Source: Micromonospora sp. WMMA1363 (GTDB lineage Bacteria; Actinomycetota; Actinomycetes; Mycobacteriales; Micromonosporaceae). Taken from it: DNA of 64,000 nt. Below, in pieces: positions 39,372 through 48,507 of this stretch. Both the position numbers and the translations under genes were made by a program. The stretch's first letter is position 1; every line of letters starts with the position of its first letter. The DNA is taken from positions 3,340,001 through 3,404,000 of the forward strand of contig NZ_JAUALB010000001.1 in assembly GCF_030345795.1 (NCBI RefSeq). The letters are read 5' to 3'. The notes under the pieces are model-generated. The model saw only the letters and a program-made list of their open reading frames with translations. It was not told the origin of the DNA and did no database searches.

Positions 39372-40355
39372 TCAGTAGCGCTGGCGGAGCAGTCGGGCGG
39401 CCTCGACCGCCCAGTAGGTGAGGATGATCTGCGCGCCGGCGCGGCGGATCGAGGTGAGCGTCTCCAGCATCACCCGCTCGCGGTCGATCCAGCCGTTCGC
39501 GGCGGCCGCCTCGACCATCGCGTACTCGCCGGAGACCTGGTACGCGGCGACCGGGACGTCCACCGCGGCCCGGACCGCCGACACCAGGTCGAGGTACGGC
39601 AGCGCCGGTTTGACCATCACGATGTCGGCCCCCTCGGCGACGTCCAGCTCGACCTCGCGGAGCGACTCCCGCAGGTTCGCCGGGTCCTGCTGGTAGGTGC
39701 GGCGGTCCCCTTCCAGCGCCGACTCGACGGCGTCCCGGAAGGGGCCGTAGAAGGCGGAGGCATACTTCGCCGCGTACGCCAGGACGGCCACGTCCTGGTG
39801 GCCGGCGGCGTCGAGGGCCCGCCGGACCACGCCGACCTGGCCGTCCATCATCCCGGACGGGCCGACCATGCCGACCCCGGCTTCGGCCTGCGCCACCGCC
39901 ATCTCGGCGTACGCGGCGAGCGTGCCGTCGTTGTCCACCGTGCCGTCCGGGGCGAGCAGGCCGCAATGCCCGTGCGAGGTGAACTCGTCCAGGCAGAGGT
40001 CGCTCATCACCACGGTGGCGTCGCCCACCTCGGACGTCACGTCCCGAATGGCGACGTTGAGGATGCCGTTCGGGTCGGTTCCGCCCGAGCCGCGCTCGTC
40101 CCGCGACTCCGGCACGCCGAAGAGCATGATCCCACCGACCCCGGCCTGGACCGCCTCGGCCGCGGCCTTTCGCAGCGAGTCCCGGGAGTGCTGGAGCACC
40201 CCCGGGAGCGACGCCACGGCGCGCGGCTCGGTCAGCCCCTCCTTGACGAACATCGGCACGACCAGCTCGGCCGGGTCGACGCGTGTCTCGGAGACCAGCC
40301 GCCGCACGGCGGCGTTGCGGCGCAGCCGGCGGGGCCGGATCTCGGGATACGGCAC
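39372..40355 (-). CDS. hemB: Porphobilinogen synthase (delta-aminolevulinate dehydratase)
   Basis: A 327-residue enzyme condensing two 5-aminolevulinates to porphobilinogen. Schiff-base lysines lie in [17 protein letters not shown] and [13 protein letters not shown]. The metal loop reads [15 protein letters not shown]: the second zinc cysteine of the C-x-C-x(n)-C type is Asp, so this is the Mg-using rather than the three-cysteine zinc form. Start ATG 40355 follows AGGAGG and lies 13 bases after the hemD stop. It is the last gene of the rex-hemA-hemC-hemD-hemB run. Confidence 0.95.
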   Translation of the reverse strand: MPYPEIRPRRLRRNAAVRRLVSETRVDPAELVVPMFVKEGLTEPRAVASLPGVLQHSRDSLRKAAAEAVQAGVGGIMLFGVPESRDERGSGGTDPNGILNVAIRDVTSEVGDATVVMSDLCLDEFTSHGHCGLLAPDGTVDNDGTLAAYAEMAVAQAEAGVGMVGPSGMMDGQVGVVRRALDAAGHQDVAVLAYAAKYASAFYGPFRDAVESALEGDRRTYQQDPANLRESLREVELDVAEGADIVMVKPALPYLDLVSAVRAAVDVPVAAYQVSGEYAMVEAAAANGWIDRERVMLETLTSIRRAGAQIILTYWAVEAARLLRQRY

Positions 40356-40368
40356 GGGAGCCTCCTGC

Positions 40369-41948
40369 TCAGCGGAACCTCAGGGCGGTCGGCCCCTGCA
40401 CCTTCGAGCCGCGGCGCTGCTTCGCCGGCATGGCGGCGAGCTTCTCCCGCAGCTCGACGGCGTAGGCGGCCAGCGCCTCCACCAGGTCGGGGACCGAGGC
40501 GTGCGGCGGCTGCACGTCGACCCGCAGGCCGAACTCGGTGGCGGTCTCCGCCGTCTTGGGCCCGATGACTGCAACAACGGTACGCGCGTGCGGCTTCCCA
40601 GCGATACCGACCAGGTTCCGGACCGTGGACGACGAGGTGAAGAGCACCGCGTCGAACCCGCCCGACTTGATGGCGTCGCGGATCTCGGCCGGCGGCGGCG
40701 CCGCCCGGACCGTCCGGTACGCCGTCACGTCGTCGACCTCCCAGCCCCGCTCGGTGAGCCCGGCGGCGAGCGTCTCGGTGGCGATGTCGGCCCGCGGCAA
40801 CAGCACCCGGCCGACCGGGTCGAGCACCTCGTCGTGCGGTGAGAACTCGGCGAGCAGCCCCTCCGAGGACTGCTCCCCGGACGGGATCAACTCCGGCTGG
40901 ATGCCGAACGCTCGGACGGCGTCGGCGGTTGCCTCGCCGATGCAGGCGATCTTGACGCCACCGAAGTGTCGGGCGTCGAGGCCATGCTCCGCGAACTTCT
41001 CCCACACCGCCCGGACCGCGTTCACCGAGGTGAAGATAACCCAGGCGTACCGTCCGTCGACCAGGCCCTTGACCGCCCGCTCCATCTGGGCGGGGGTGCG
41101 CGGCGGCTCGACCGCGATCGTCGGCACCTCACACGGGATCGCCCCGTATGCCCGCAGCCGCGCGCTCATCGCGCCGGCCTGCTCCTTGGTCCGGGGGACG
41201 AGCACCTTCCAGCCGTACAGCGGGCGGTTCTCCCACCAGCTGAGCTTGTCCCGCTGGGGGACGCCGTCACCGACGGTGAGCACGACCCGGCCGGTGAACC
41301 CGAGCGCCGCCGCGACGAACGAGTCGACGGTTGACGTGGTGGTGTACTGGGTCTCGCCGGTGCCGTCGCCGGTCACCGCGACAGCGGTGGCGCCGTCCAT
41401 CCCGGCGGCGAGCAGCCCGTCCCGGAGCACGGCGAGGTCGCCGGCGTCCACCGCCAGCGCCAGCGGTCCCCGGGCGACGACGGCGGCCAGCGCCTCGAAG
41501 TCCAGCGTGGTGACGTCTTCGACGTCGGCCGCCGTGCGTACGCCCGGCAGCGGCACGCCCGCGTAGGTGGCCACGCCCTCGGCCTGCCCCACGCCCGGGA
41601 CCACCTCGAAGTGCGCGGCGGTACGCGCGACCGCCTGCACCTCCTTGACCACGGAGTCGTGGCCGAACGGGTCACCGGCGACCAGGTGCACCGCGTTCAA
41701 CCCGGAACGCGCCGCCGAGATGAGCACCTTCGCCACGTCTCCCGGCGCGCCCTCGGCCGGGGTGAACTGGGCGTCCTCCTTCGCCTCGGCACGGACGACG
41801 TCGAGCAGCGACTGGGGAACCCCCCGTCGTACACCACCTGGTCGGCGTCGACCAGGGCGTCGTGCGCCCGGCGGGTCAGCAGGCCCGGATCGCCGGGACC
41901 GGCCCCGACGAACGCGATACGGCCTACGGGCATACGGGTGCGGGTCAT
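40369..41948 (-). CDS. hemD: Uroporphyrinogen-III methyltransferase/synthase fusion, broken by a -1 frame change
   Basis: A two-domain enzyme: N-terminal SUMT/CobA methyltransferase (siroheme/B12 branch) and C-terminal HemD synthase, which closes hydroxymethylbilane. The start ([20 protein letters not shown]) is in the frame from 41948 to about 41822; the rest ([20 protein letters not shown] to [11 protein letters not shown]) is in the -1 frame. They meet at GACGGGGGGTTCCCC, six Gs where seven would keep one frame and give YDGGVPQSLL. Because the gene is needed for heme, slippage or a sequencing error is more likely than true loss. It overlaps hemC by ATGA and precedes hemB by 13 bases. Confidence 0.85.
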
Positions 41949-42913
41949 TCTGTGCTCCCAAATTGCTGGGTCCCCGGTCCGGGGTGTCCTTCCTGGCCGA
42001 GGATCGAGTCGGCGCCGAGGTCGAGGAGGTCGGCGGCCAGTGCCTTACCGATCTCCACCACGTCGGCGGGCGTTCCGGTGCGGGACAGTCGGAGGTCACG
42101 GGTGCCATCCGGGCTGGTCACCGCCCCGCGCAGGTAGATCTCTTCACCGGCGTCGCCCTCGGCGAGTTCGGCGTAGGCGGCGACCGGTGCGCTGCACCCG
42201 GCCTCCAGGGTGGCCAGCAGCGCCCGCTCCGCGACGACCGCGGCGCGGGACGGTGCGTGGTCGAGCACCGCGAGCAGCTCCACCAGGTCCGGGTCGTCGA
42301 CCCGGCACTCCACGGCCAACGCCCCCTGTGCGGGCGCCGGCAGCATCAACATCGGATCGAGCGTTTCGGTGATCACGTCGGTCCGGCCCAGCCGGGCCAG
42401 CCCCGCCCGGGCCAGGACCACGGCGTCCAGGTCGGCCTCGGGCCCGAGTACCCGCGCCAGACGGGTGTCGACATTGCCCCGGATCGGCTGCACGTCCAGC
42501 TGCAACCCGAGCGCGTGCAGCTGGGCGATCCGCCGCAGCGCGCCGGTGCCGATCCGTGCGCCGGGCGGCAGCTCGGCGAGCGTACGGCCGTCCCGGGCGA
42601 CGAGTGCGTCGCGCGGGTCCTGCCGGGGCGGGACCGCCGCGACGTGCAGGCCAGGGGCCGCCGCCGTGGGCAGATCCTTGTAGGAGTGCACGGCGACGTC
42701 GATGGTGCGGGCAGCCAGCGCGTCGCGCAGCGCCGACACGAACACGCCGACGCCGAGCCGGTGGACGGGGGCCGACGAGCGGTCCCCGGCGGTGACCACC
42801 TCGACCAATTCCACCGGGCGCCCGGTGGCGGCGGTCAGCGCCTCGGCAACGTGCCCGGACTGTGCCATCGCCAGGGCGCTGCCCCGGGTGCCGAGGCGTA
42901 GGGGGATGCTCAT
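41945..42913 (-). CDS. hemC: Hydroxymethylbilane synthase (porphobilinogen deaminase)
   Basis: A 322-residue enzyme polymerising four porphobilinogens. N-terminal [20 protein letters not shown]; active-site Asp in [23 protein letters not shown] and the arginine-rich [12 protein letters not shown]; dipyrromethane cofactor Cys in [16 protein letters not shown] 42913 overlaps the hemA stop (ATGA), and its own stop overlaps the hemD start (ATGA). Co-translation along the pathway is evident. Confidence 0.96.
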   Translation of the reverse strand: MSIPLRLGTRGSALAMAQSGHVAEALTAATGRPVELVEVVTAGDRSSAPVHRLGVGVFVSALRDALAARTIDVAVHSYKDLPTAAAPGLHVAAVPPRQDPRDALVARDGRTLAELPPGARIGTGALRRIAQLHALGLQLDVQPIRGNVDTRLARVLGPEADLDAVVLARAGLARLGRTDVITETLDPMLMLPAPAQGALAVECRVDDPDLVELLAVLDHAPSRAAVVAERALLATLEAGCSAPVAAYAELAEGDAGEEIYLRGAVTSPDGTRDLRLSRTGTPADVVEIGKALAADLLDLGADSILGQEGHPGPGTQQFGSTE

Positions 42914-44280
42914 CGCTCACCTCCGGTGGGTGGCGCGTCGGTGGCGCCGTCGAGCGGCGGGACGGCCTCGGGTGCCATCACGTCGGGAACGGTGTCGACC
43001 GGTGAGGTCTGCGGTACCTGGAGGTCGAACAGCTCGCGCAGCAGTGCCGCGTACTGGTCGCCACCGGGCTCGGCGGCGAGCTGGCGGACCCGCACGGTCG
43101 GCTGGTGCAGCAGGCGCTGGACGACACGGTGCACCGTCCGGGCCACCTCGGACCGTTGCTCGTCGGTGAGGTCGGGACGACGCTGGGCGAGTCGGCGCAG
43201 CTCGGCGCCGACCACGTCGTCGGCGCGGCCCCGGAGGGCGGCCACGGTCGGTGCGACGTCGGTGCCCCGCAGCCAGGTGAGGAAGGTGTCGACCTCGCCG
43301 ACGACGATCCGCTCCACGGCGGCGGCGTCGGTGGCGGCCGGACCGTCGGCGAGCATGGCCGCCATCCGGTCGATGTCGATCACCTCGACGCCGGACAGCT
43401 CGGCGACGCCGGGCCCGACGTCGCGCGGCACGGCCAGATCGAGCAGGACCAGTGGGCCGCGGGCCGGATCCCGGTCGGCGAGCGCCTGGGACACCACCTC
43501 GCGGGTGAGGACCGACTCCGTGGCGGCGGTGGCGGCCACTACGATGTCCACTGTGCAGAGTGTTGCGGTCAGCGCGGCCATCGGCGCGGCGGCGGCGCCG
43601 TACGACTCGGCCAGCCGCACCGCCCGGTCGGCGCCCCGGTTGGTCACGGTGACCGGCCCGGCGCCCAGCCGGGAGAGGGTCGCCACGCCCAGTGAGCCCA
43701 TGGCCCCCGCCCCGACGACCAGCGCCGGGCGGCCGGTCAGATCGCCGTCGAGCAGTTCGGCGGCGAGGTCGAGCGCAGCGGTGACCACGCTCTGCCCGGC
43801 CCGGTCGATGCCGGTCTCGGAGTGAGCGCGCTTACCCACCCGCAGTGCCTGCTGCATCAGCTCGTGCAGCAACCGCCCGACGGTGTCGGCGCCGGAGGCC
43901 CAGTGGTACGCGTCCCGGAGCTGGCCGAGGATCTGCGCCTCGCCCACGACCATCGAGTCCAGGCCGGCCGCAACCCGGAAGACGTGGTCGACGGCGGCAG
44001 CGTCGAAGTGGACGTAGAGGTGGTTGGCGAGCGCCGCGGGCGGACAGCCGGCCTGCTCGGCCAGGACGGCGCAGATGTCGCCGAGGCCGCCGTGGAAGCC
44101 GGACACCGCGGCGTAGACCTCCACCCGGTTGCAGGTGGAGACGAGTACCGCCTCGGTGACGTACGGCTGCGCGACCAAGCGGTCCAGGGTGCGGGTGAGT
44201 TCGGCGGGCGCGACCGCGAGTTGTTCCAGTGCGGCGACCGGGGCGGTGCGGTAGGACGCGCCAACGACGAGGAGCTTCAC
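42910..44280 (-). CDS. hemA: Glutamyl-tRNA reductase
   Basis: A 456-residue enzyme making glutamate-1-semialdehyde from Glu-tRNA, the committed step of C5 heme synthesis. Active-site Cys in VLVSTCNRVEVYA; VGEAQILGQLRDAY; NADPH loop LVVGAGAMGSLGVATL; LDLAVPRDVGPGV; and a C-terminal dimerisation helix. A short Pro-rich tail ends the protein. GTG 44280 lies in the GTGA that stops rex, so rex and hemA are coupled and Rex probably controls the whole run. Confidence 0.96.
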   Translation of the reverse strand: MKLLVVGASYRTAPVAALEQLAVAPAELTRTLDRLVAQPYVTEAVLVSTCNRVEVYAAVSGFHGGLGDICAVLAEQAGCPPAALANHLYVHFDAAAVDHVFRVAAGLDSMVVGEAQILGQLRDAYHWASGADTVGRLLHELMQQALRVGKRAHSETGIDRAGQSVVTAALDLAAELLDGDLTGRPALVVGAGAMGSLGVATLSRLGAGPVTVTNRGADRAVRLAESYGAAAAPMAALTATLCTVDIVVAATAATESVLTREVVSQALADRDPARGPLVLLDLAVPRDVGPGVAELSGVEVIDIDRMAAMLADGPAATDAAAVERIVVGEVDTFLTWLRGTDVAPTVAALRGRADDVVGAELRRLAQRRPDLTDEQRSEVARTVHRVVQRLLHQPTVRVRQLAAEPGGDQYAALLRELFDLQVPQTSPVDTVPDVMAPEAVPPLDGATDAPPTGGER

Positions 44281-45044
44281 GTGCCGATCGCCTCCTGTGG
44301 GTCGGTGACGGCGAGCGCGCCGGAAAGGGCGGTGAGGGTGGACCCGCCCGTGGCGGGGAGCGCGGTCAGGGACGCCTTGCGATGCTCGTGGAAGGACAGG
44401 ATCTGCAGCTCGACGGCGAGGTCGACCTTGCGCACGTCGACCCCGTCCGGAACCGAGAGTACGCACGGCGCGAAGTTCAGGATGCTCGTCACACCGGCCG
44501 CGACCAGTTGATCGGCGACCCGCTGCGCGGCGCCGGCCGGGGTGGCGATCACGCCGATCGCGATCGACTCCTCGGCGGCGATCCGGGGTAGCTCGTCGAC
44601 GTGCCGGACGACCAGGTCACTGATCTCCTCGCCGACGCGGGCCGGGTCGGCGTCGAAGAGCGCGGCGATGCGGAAGCCACGGGTGGCGAAACCGTCGTAC
44701 CCGGCCAGGGCGTGACCGAGATTACCCACACCGACCAGCGCGACCGACCGGCGCTGGGTGAGCCCGAGCACGTACTCGATCTGGTCGATCAGCAGGGCCA
44801 CGTCGTAGCCGACGCCTCGGGTGCCGTACGAGCCCAGGTGTGACAGGTCCTTGCGGAGCTTGGCGGAATTCACTCCGGCGGCGCTGGCCAGCCCCTCGCT
44901 CGACACCGTCTCGTGGCCGGTTTCGGCCAGGTTGTGCAGGGCACGGAGATACTCGGGGAGCCGTGCGACCGTCGCCTCGGGCAGGTCCGGCAGCGCGGGA
45001 ACGGCGCCGGGGCGTTCGGGCGCGCCGGGGCGGTGCTGACTCAT
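44277..45044 (-). CDS. rex: Redox-sensing transcriptional repressor Rex
   Basis: A 255-residue repressor that leaves DNA when NADH rises. Winged HTH about 20-80 (TVARLPEYLRALHNLAE, VNSAKLRKDLSHLGSYG) and Rossmann domain about 90-210 with VALVGVGNLGHALAGY and the adenine-ribose strand end AALFDAD, then the domain-swapped C-terminal helix. ATG 45044 gives the standard start. A Rex-operator-like site lies 120 bases upstream. The order rex-hemA-hemC-hemD is also that of Streptomyces. Confidence 0.96.
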   Translation of the reverse strand: MSQHRPGAPERPGAVPALPDLPEATVARLPEYLRALHNLAETGHETVSSEGLASAAGVNSAKLRKDLSHLGSYGTRGVGYDVALLIDQIEYVLGLTQRRSVALVGVGNLGHALAGYDGFATRGFRIAALFDADPARVGEEISDLVVRHVDELPRIAAEESIAIGVIATPAGAAQRVADQLVAAGVTSILNFAPCVLSVPDGVDVRKVDLAVELQILSFHEHRKASLTALPATGGSTLTALSGALAVTDPQEAIGT

Positions 45045-45163
45045 GCGACTCCGTGCGGTGCGATCCTGGGCCAACTCCGCCGGTCGGCCACTTCGGGACT
45101 CCCGCTGGCGACCGAGGTTGCCGGCTGTGCTAGCAGGGCGCGTCGGAACTACAGGGTAGGCGC

Positions 45164-45181
45164 TTGTGAAGACACGCACAA
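45164..45181. promoter_or_regulatory. Rex operator (ROP)-like site
   Basis: TTGTGAAGACACGCACAA matches the ROP pattern TTGTGAAxxxxTTCACAA fully on the left half (TTGTGAA) and as CACAA on the right. It lies upstream of rex and the divergent histidine kinase. Autoregulation is inferred from the known family behaviour. Confidence 0.72.
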
Positions 45182-45409
45182 ATCGCGATCTTGGTCGCCC
45201 ACGACGCGGCTTCACCAGGCCCTCCATTCCGCAAGATCGATCCGGCCACCACCGCCGGCGCCGCTCGGCGATTATGGCTCAATTACGACTTCTCTGACCA
45301 ATCACGCTTGGGCGCGTCGCGTGCCCGGCCGAGGGGTATGGCCAGCACCACCATCCGGAGACCGGCGTACGGGATGGGCCGGACGAGGATCGGCCCATAG
45401 CCTCACCGC

Positions 45410-46714
45410 ATGGCCACCGCACCAACGACCACCGCGCCACCCCCCGCCAGCCCCGTGCACAGCCTCGTCCGACAGCTCATCCGCGACTCGGGCTACGTGC
45501 TGATCGGTCTGCCGCTCGCACTGGTCGGCTTCGTGCTGGCGGTGGTGGGGATCCCACTCGCCGCCGCCCTGCTGGTCACCACGCTCGGTCTACCGGTGCT
45601 CGCCGGTACGCTGTACGCGGCACGGGCCCTGGCCGACGTCGAGCGGCACCGGCTCCCCGCCGTGCTGCACCAGCCCCGGGTCCGCCCCGACTACCTGGTA
45701 CCCGCCCCCGACGCGCGGTTCTGGCGCCGGGTCCTCGTGCCGATGCGTGACCCGCAGTCGTGGCTCGATCTGCTGCACGCCCTCGGCAAGCTGTTGGTGG
45801 CCCTGCCGACTTTCTCGGTGCTGGTCGTCTGGTGGGTGGCGGGTATCGCCGGCACCAGCTACGCGGCGTACGACCGGATGATCCCGCACAGCCCGGACAA
45901 CCAGGACCTGAGCCAGCTCCTCGGAATGGGCGACGGGACCGCCGGCCGGGTGATCCTGAACACCGCCATCGGCGTGTTCTGTCTGTTCACCCTGCCGTTG
46001 GTGGCCCGTGGTTGTGCCCGGCTGCAGGCCGGACTGGCCCGTTCCCTGCTGACCGGCGTGGCCGAGATGCGCAACCGGATCAGCACGCTGGAGGAGCAGC
46101 GGCGCGCGGCCGTGTCGGCGGAGGCCAGCGCGCTGCGCCGGCTGGAACGCGACATCCACGACGGGCCGCAGCAGCGCCTGGTCCGGCTCGCGATGGACCT
46201 CAGCCGGGCGCGCGAGCAGCTCGCCGCCGACCCGAACGAGGCCCGCCGGACGCTGGACGAGGCCGTCGGCCAGACCCGGGACACCCTCGCCGAGCTGCGT
46301 GCCCTGTCCCGGGGCATCGCCCCGCCCGTCCTCGTCGACCGGGGCCTGCCCAGCGCCCTCGCCGCGCTGGCGGGGCGAGGGCTGATCCCCATCGAACTGC
46401 GGGTCGATCCGGCACTCGGGGTGCCGGAGGGGCGGCTCGACCCGGCGGTGGAGAGCACGGCGTACTTCGTCGTCGCCGAGGCGCTGGCCAACGTGGCGAA
46501 GCACAGCCGGGCCGCCGAGTGCCGGGTCACCGTGGAACGGGACGGACCGCTGCTGCGGGTCGACGTCACCGACGACGGTCAGGGCGGCGCGCACCTGGCC
46601 AAGGGCCACGGGCTGGCCGGCATAGCCGACCGGGTCCGGGCGGCCGGCGGCCGGCTCGCCGTGACGAGCCCAGCCGGTGGCCCCACCGAGGTACGCGCGG
46701 AGCTTCCTCGGTGA
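45410..46714 (+). CDS. NarL-family sensor histidine kinase with multi-helix sensor
   Basis: A 434-residue kinase. Four membrane helices in the first 210 residues (VLIGLPLALVGFVLAVVG, FSVLVVWWVAGIAG and others, no large external loop), then HisKA_3 with phospho-His in LERDIHDGPQQRLVRLAMDL, and HATPase with the N box EALANVAKHS, DDGQGG and GHGLAGIADRVRAAGG. This is the actinobacterial DesK/NarL type, sensing from within the membrane. ATG 45410 follows no strong ribosome site. The partner regulator starts 121 bases later. Confidence 0.92.
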   Translation: MATAPTTTAPPPASPVHSLVRQLIRDSGYVLIGLPLALVGFVLAVVGIPLAAALLVTTLGLPVLAGTLYAARALADVERHRLPAVLHQPRVRPDYLVPAPDARFWRRVLVPMRDPQSWLDLLHALGKLLVALPTFSVLVVWWVAGIAGTSYAAYDRMIPHSPDNQDLSQLLGMGDGTAGRVILNTAIGVFCLFTLPLVARGCARLQAGLARSLLTGVAEMRNRISTLEEQRRAAVSAEASALRRLERDIHDGPQQRLVRLAMDLSRAREQLAADPNEARRTLDEAVGQTRDTLAELRALSRGIAPPVLVDRGLPSALAALAGRGLIPIELRVDPALGVPEGRLDPAVESTAYFVVAEALANVAKHSRAAECRVTVERDGPLLRVDVTDDGQGGAHLAKGHGLAGIADRVRAAGGRLAVTSPAGGPTEVRAELPR

Positions 46715-46835
46715 CCAGCGACGGCCGGGCCGGTCCGCGCCGGGCCAACCGGACACCGCGACGTCCAGGCCAACCGGCCGACCGGCCAACCGGGCACCGA
46801 ACGACCGGGCGAGGTCCCGCGGGAACGAGGTCTCC

Positions 46836-47495
46836 GTGGTAGACAACACGTCCATGCGAATCGTCATCGCCGACGACGCCGTCCTGCTCCGGGAAGGGCT
46901 GGTCCGGCTGCTCACCGAACGCGACCACCAGGTGGTGGCCGCCGTCGGCGACGGCCCCGCGCTGGTGGCGGCGGTGGCAGCCCACCGTCCGGACGCGTCG
47001 ATCGTCGACGTCCGGATGCCTCCGTCGCACACCGACGAGGGGTTGCGGGCCTCGGTGGAGGCCCGTCGGCTGGTGCCCCGGACCCCCATCCTGGTGCTGT
47101 CCCAGTACGTCGAGGTGTCGTACGCCGACGACCTACTCGCCACCGGGTCCGGAATCGGCTACCTGCTCAAGGACCGGGTGGCCGCGATCGGCGAGTTCCT
47201 GGACGCGCTGGATCGGGTGGCGGCCGGCGGCACCGTCCTCGACCCCGAGGTGATCTCTCAGCTGTTCGCCCGCCGGCGCCGCGACGACCCGCTGCGCGGC
47301 CTGACCCCGCGCGAGCGCGAGGTGCTCGGCCTGATGGCCGAGGGCCACTCCAACACCGCGATCGCCCGCACCCTGGTGGTAACGGACGGTGCGGTGGAAA
47401 AACACGTCCGCAACATCTTCACCAAACTCGACCTGCCCCCGGACACGGAACAACACCGCCGGGTCCGCGCTGTCCTGACCTACCTCCGCACCTGA
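46836..47495 (+). CDS. LuxR/NarL-family response regulator
   Basis: A 219-residue regulator. Receiver domain with IVIADDAVLLREGL, phospho-Asp in ASIVDVRMPPSHTDEG, Ser/Thr site in ILVLSQYVE and Lys in YLLKDRV; C-terminal HTH with LTPREREVLGLMAEGHSNTA and a DGAVEKHVRNIFTKL recognition helix. GTG 46836 is preceded by GAGG at five bases; ATG 46854 has no ribosome site but is the usual family start. It forms a pair with the kinase directly upstream and probably binds its own promoter. Confidence 0.92.
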   Translation: MVDNTSMRIVIADDAVLLREGLVRLLTERDHQVVAAVGDGPALVAAVAAHRPDASIVDVRMPPSHTDEGLRASVEARRLVPRTPILVLSQYVEVSYADDLLATGSGIGYLLKDRVAAIGEFLDALDRVAAGGTVLDPEVISQLFARRRRDDPLRGLTPREREVLGLMAEGHSNTAIARTLVVTDGAVEKHVRNIFTKLDLPPDTEQHRRVRAVLTYLRT

Positions 47496-47569
47496 CGCCC
47501 CACCCGAGACCTCTCTGGTCACGACGTTCTCGGACGCGTCGGGTCGCCGCAACCGCCGGATATTCGTGA

Positions 47570-48232
47570 TCAGAATGAGGCGGTGCCGAGCACGCCGGCC
47601 AGGGCCACCGCCTCGGTGAGGGTGTCGGCCACCGGGTGGCCGGAGGCCTTCAGACGGGTGGGGTCGGTGAAGCCGCCGGTGTAGAGGACCGCGCGACCGC
47701 CGACCGACAACGCGGCGTCGGCGTCGTCGAGCGAGTCGCCGATCAGCACCACGTCCCGGCCGTCCATCCTCAGCTCAGCCAGGTGTTCGGTCAGCGACGC
47801 GGCCTTGCGGTCCCCACCGATCGTCGCCCGCAGCCCGTCGATCCGCAGGAAGCGACTTGTCAACCCGTGCGTGTCCACGGCCGGCACCAGTTCGTCGTGG
47901 AACCACATCGACAACAGCGACTGCCCGCCCGGCCAGGACGACATCGCCGCCACCGCGTCGTGCGCCAACACGCAGGTGGTCAGCCCGTCCCGGTACGCGT
48001 CGTGGAAGATTCGGTCGAGCCGCCCGAACGCCTCGTCGTCGACCGCCTGCCCGAGCACCTCCGCGTAGTAGTCCGCGATCGGCCGGCGGAACCGGACCCG
48101 GTGCTCGTCGGCGGTGATCCGTGGCCCACCGACACTGGCGAAGGCCGCGTTGGTGGACGAGACGACCAGGTCCAGGTCGTTGAGCAGAGTGCCGTTCCAG
48201 TCCCACACCAGGTGCGGGTGCGCGGGGGTCAT
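47570..48232 (-). CDS. HAD-family phosphatase (phosphoglycolate-phosphatase-like)
   Basis: A 220-residue cytosolic phosphatase. Motif I WDWNGTLLNDLD (nucleophile Asp in D-W-N-G-T), helical cap about 20-95, motif II in SLLSMWFHDEL region, motif III Lys of GDRKAASL and motif IV LIGDSLDDADAA. Note WN in motif I where most have FD; such DxN/WNGT variants occur in Gph-like proteins. Substrate unknown. ATG 48232 begins nine residues before motif I. It lies 23 bases downstream of the glutaredoxin-like gene, likely the same operon. Confidence 0.9.
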   Translation of the reverse strand: MTPAHPHLVWDWNGTLLNDLDLVVSSTNAAFASVGGPRITADEHRVRFRRPIADYYAEVLGQAVDDEAFGRLDRIFHDAYRDGLTTCVLAHDAVAAMSSWPGGQSLLSMWFHDELVPAVDTHGLTSRFLRIDGLRATIGGDRKAASLTEHLAELRMDGRDVVLIGDSLDDADAALSVGGRAVLYTGGFTDPTRLKASGHPVADTLTEAVALAGVLGTASF

Positions 48233-48255
48233 CGCCGCACCCTACCGGTCGGCGG

Positions 48256-48507
48256 TCAGAGCTGCGGTTCGGTGAGGTCGTGCAGCAACCGCTCCTCCTC
48301 GACCCGCCAGTAGCCGTGCTCCTTGCCGTCGAGCAGCACCACCGGCAGTCGGTCGCCGTACTCCCGCTCCAGCTCGAGGTCGCCGGTCACGTCCTTCTCG
48401 ACCCACTGGTCCCCGGTGACCGCCACCACCCGGTCCAGCGCTGCCTTCGCGTCCGTGCAGAGGTGGCAACCCGGTCGGGTGATCAGGGCGAGGCGAGGTT
48501 CACGCAT
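48256..48507 (-). CDS. Glutaredoxin-like thiol protein
   Basis: An 83-residue thioredoxin-fold protein of the glutaredoxin 2 (DUF836) group. The CHLC pair in ITRPGCHLCTDAKAAL is the redox site; RLPVVLLDGKEHGYW carries the cis-Pro. It probably reduces disulfides. ATG 48507 lies within the end of the acyl-CoA synthetase gene (8-base overlap). Confidence 0.88.
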   Translation of the reverse strand: MREPRLALITRPGCHLCTDAKAALDRVVAVTGDQWVEKDVTGDLELEREYGDRLPVVLLDGKEHGYWRVEEERLLHDLTEPQL

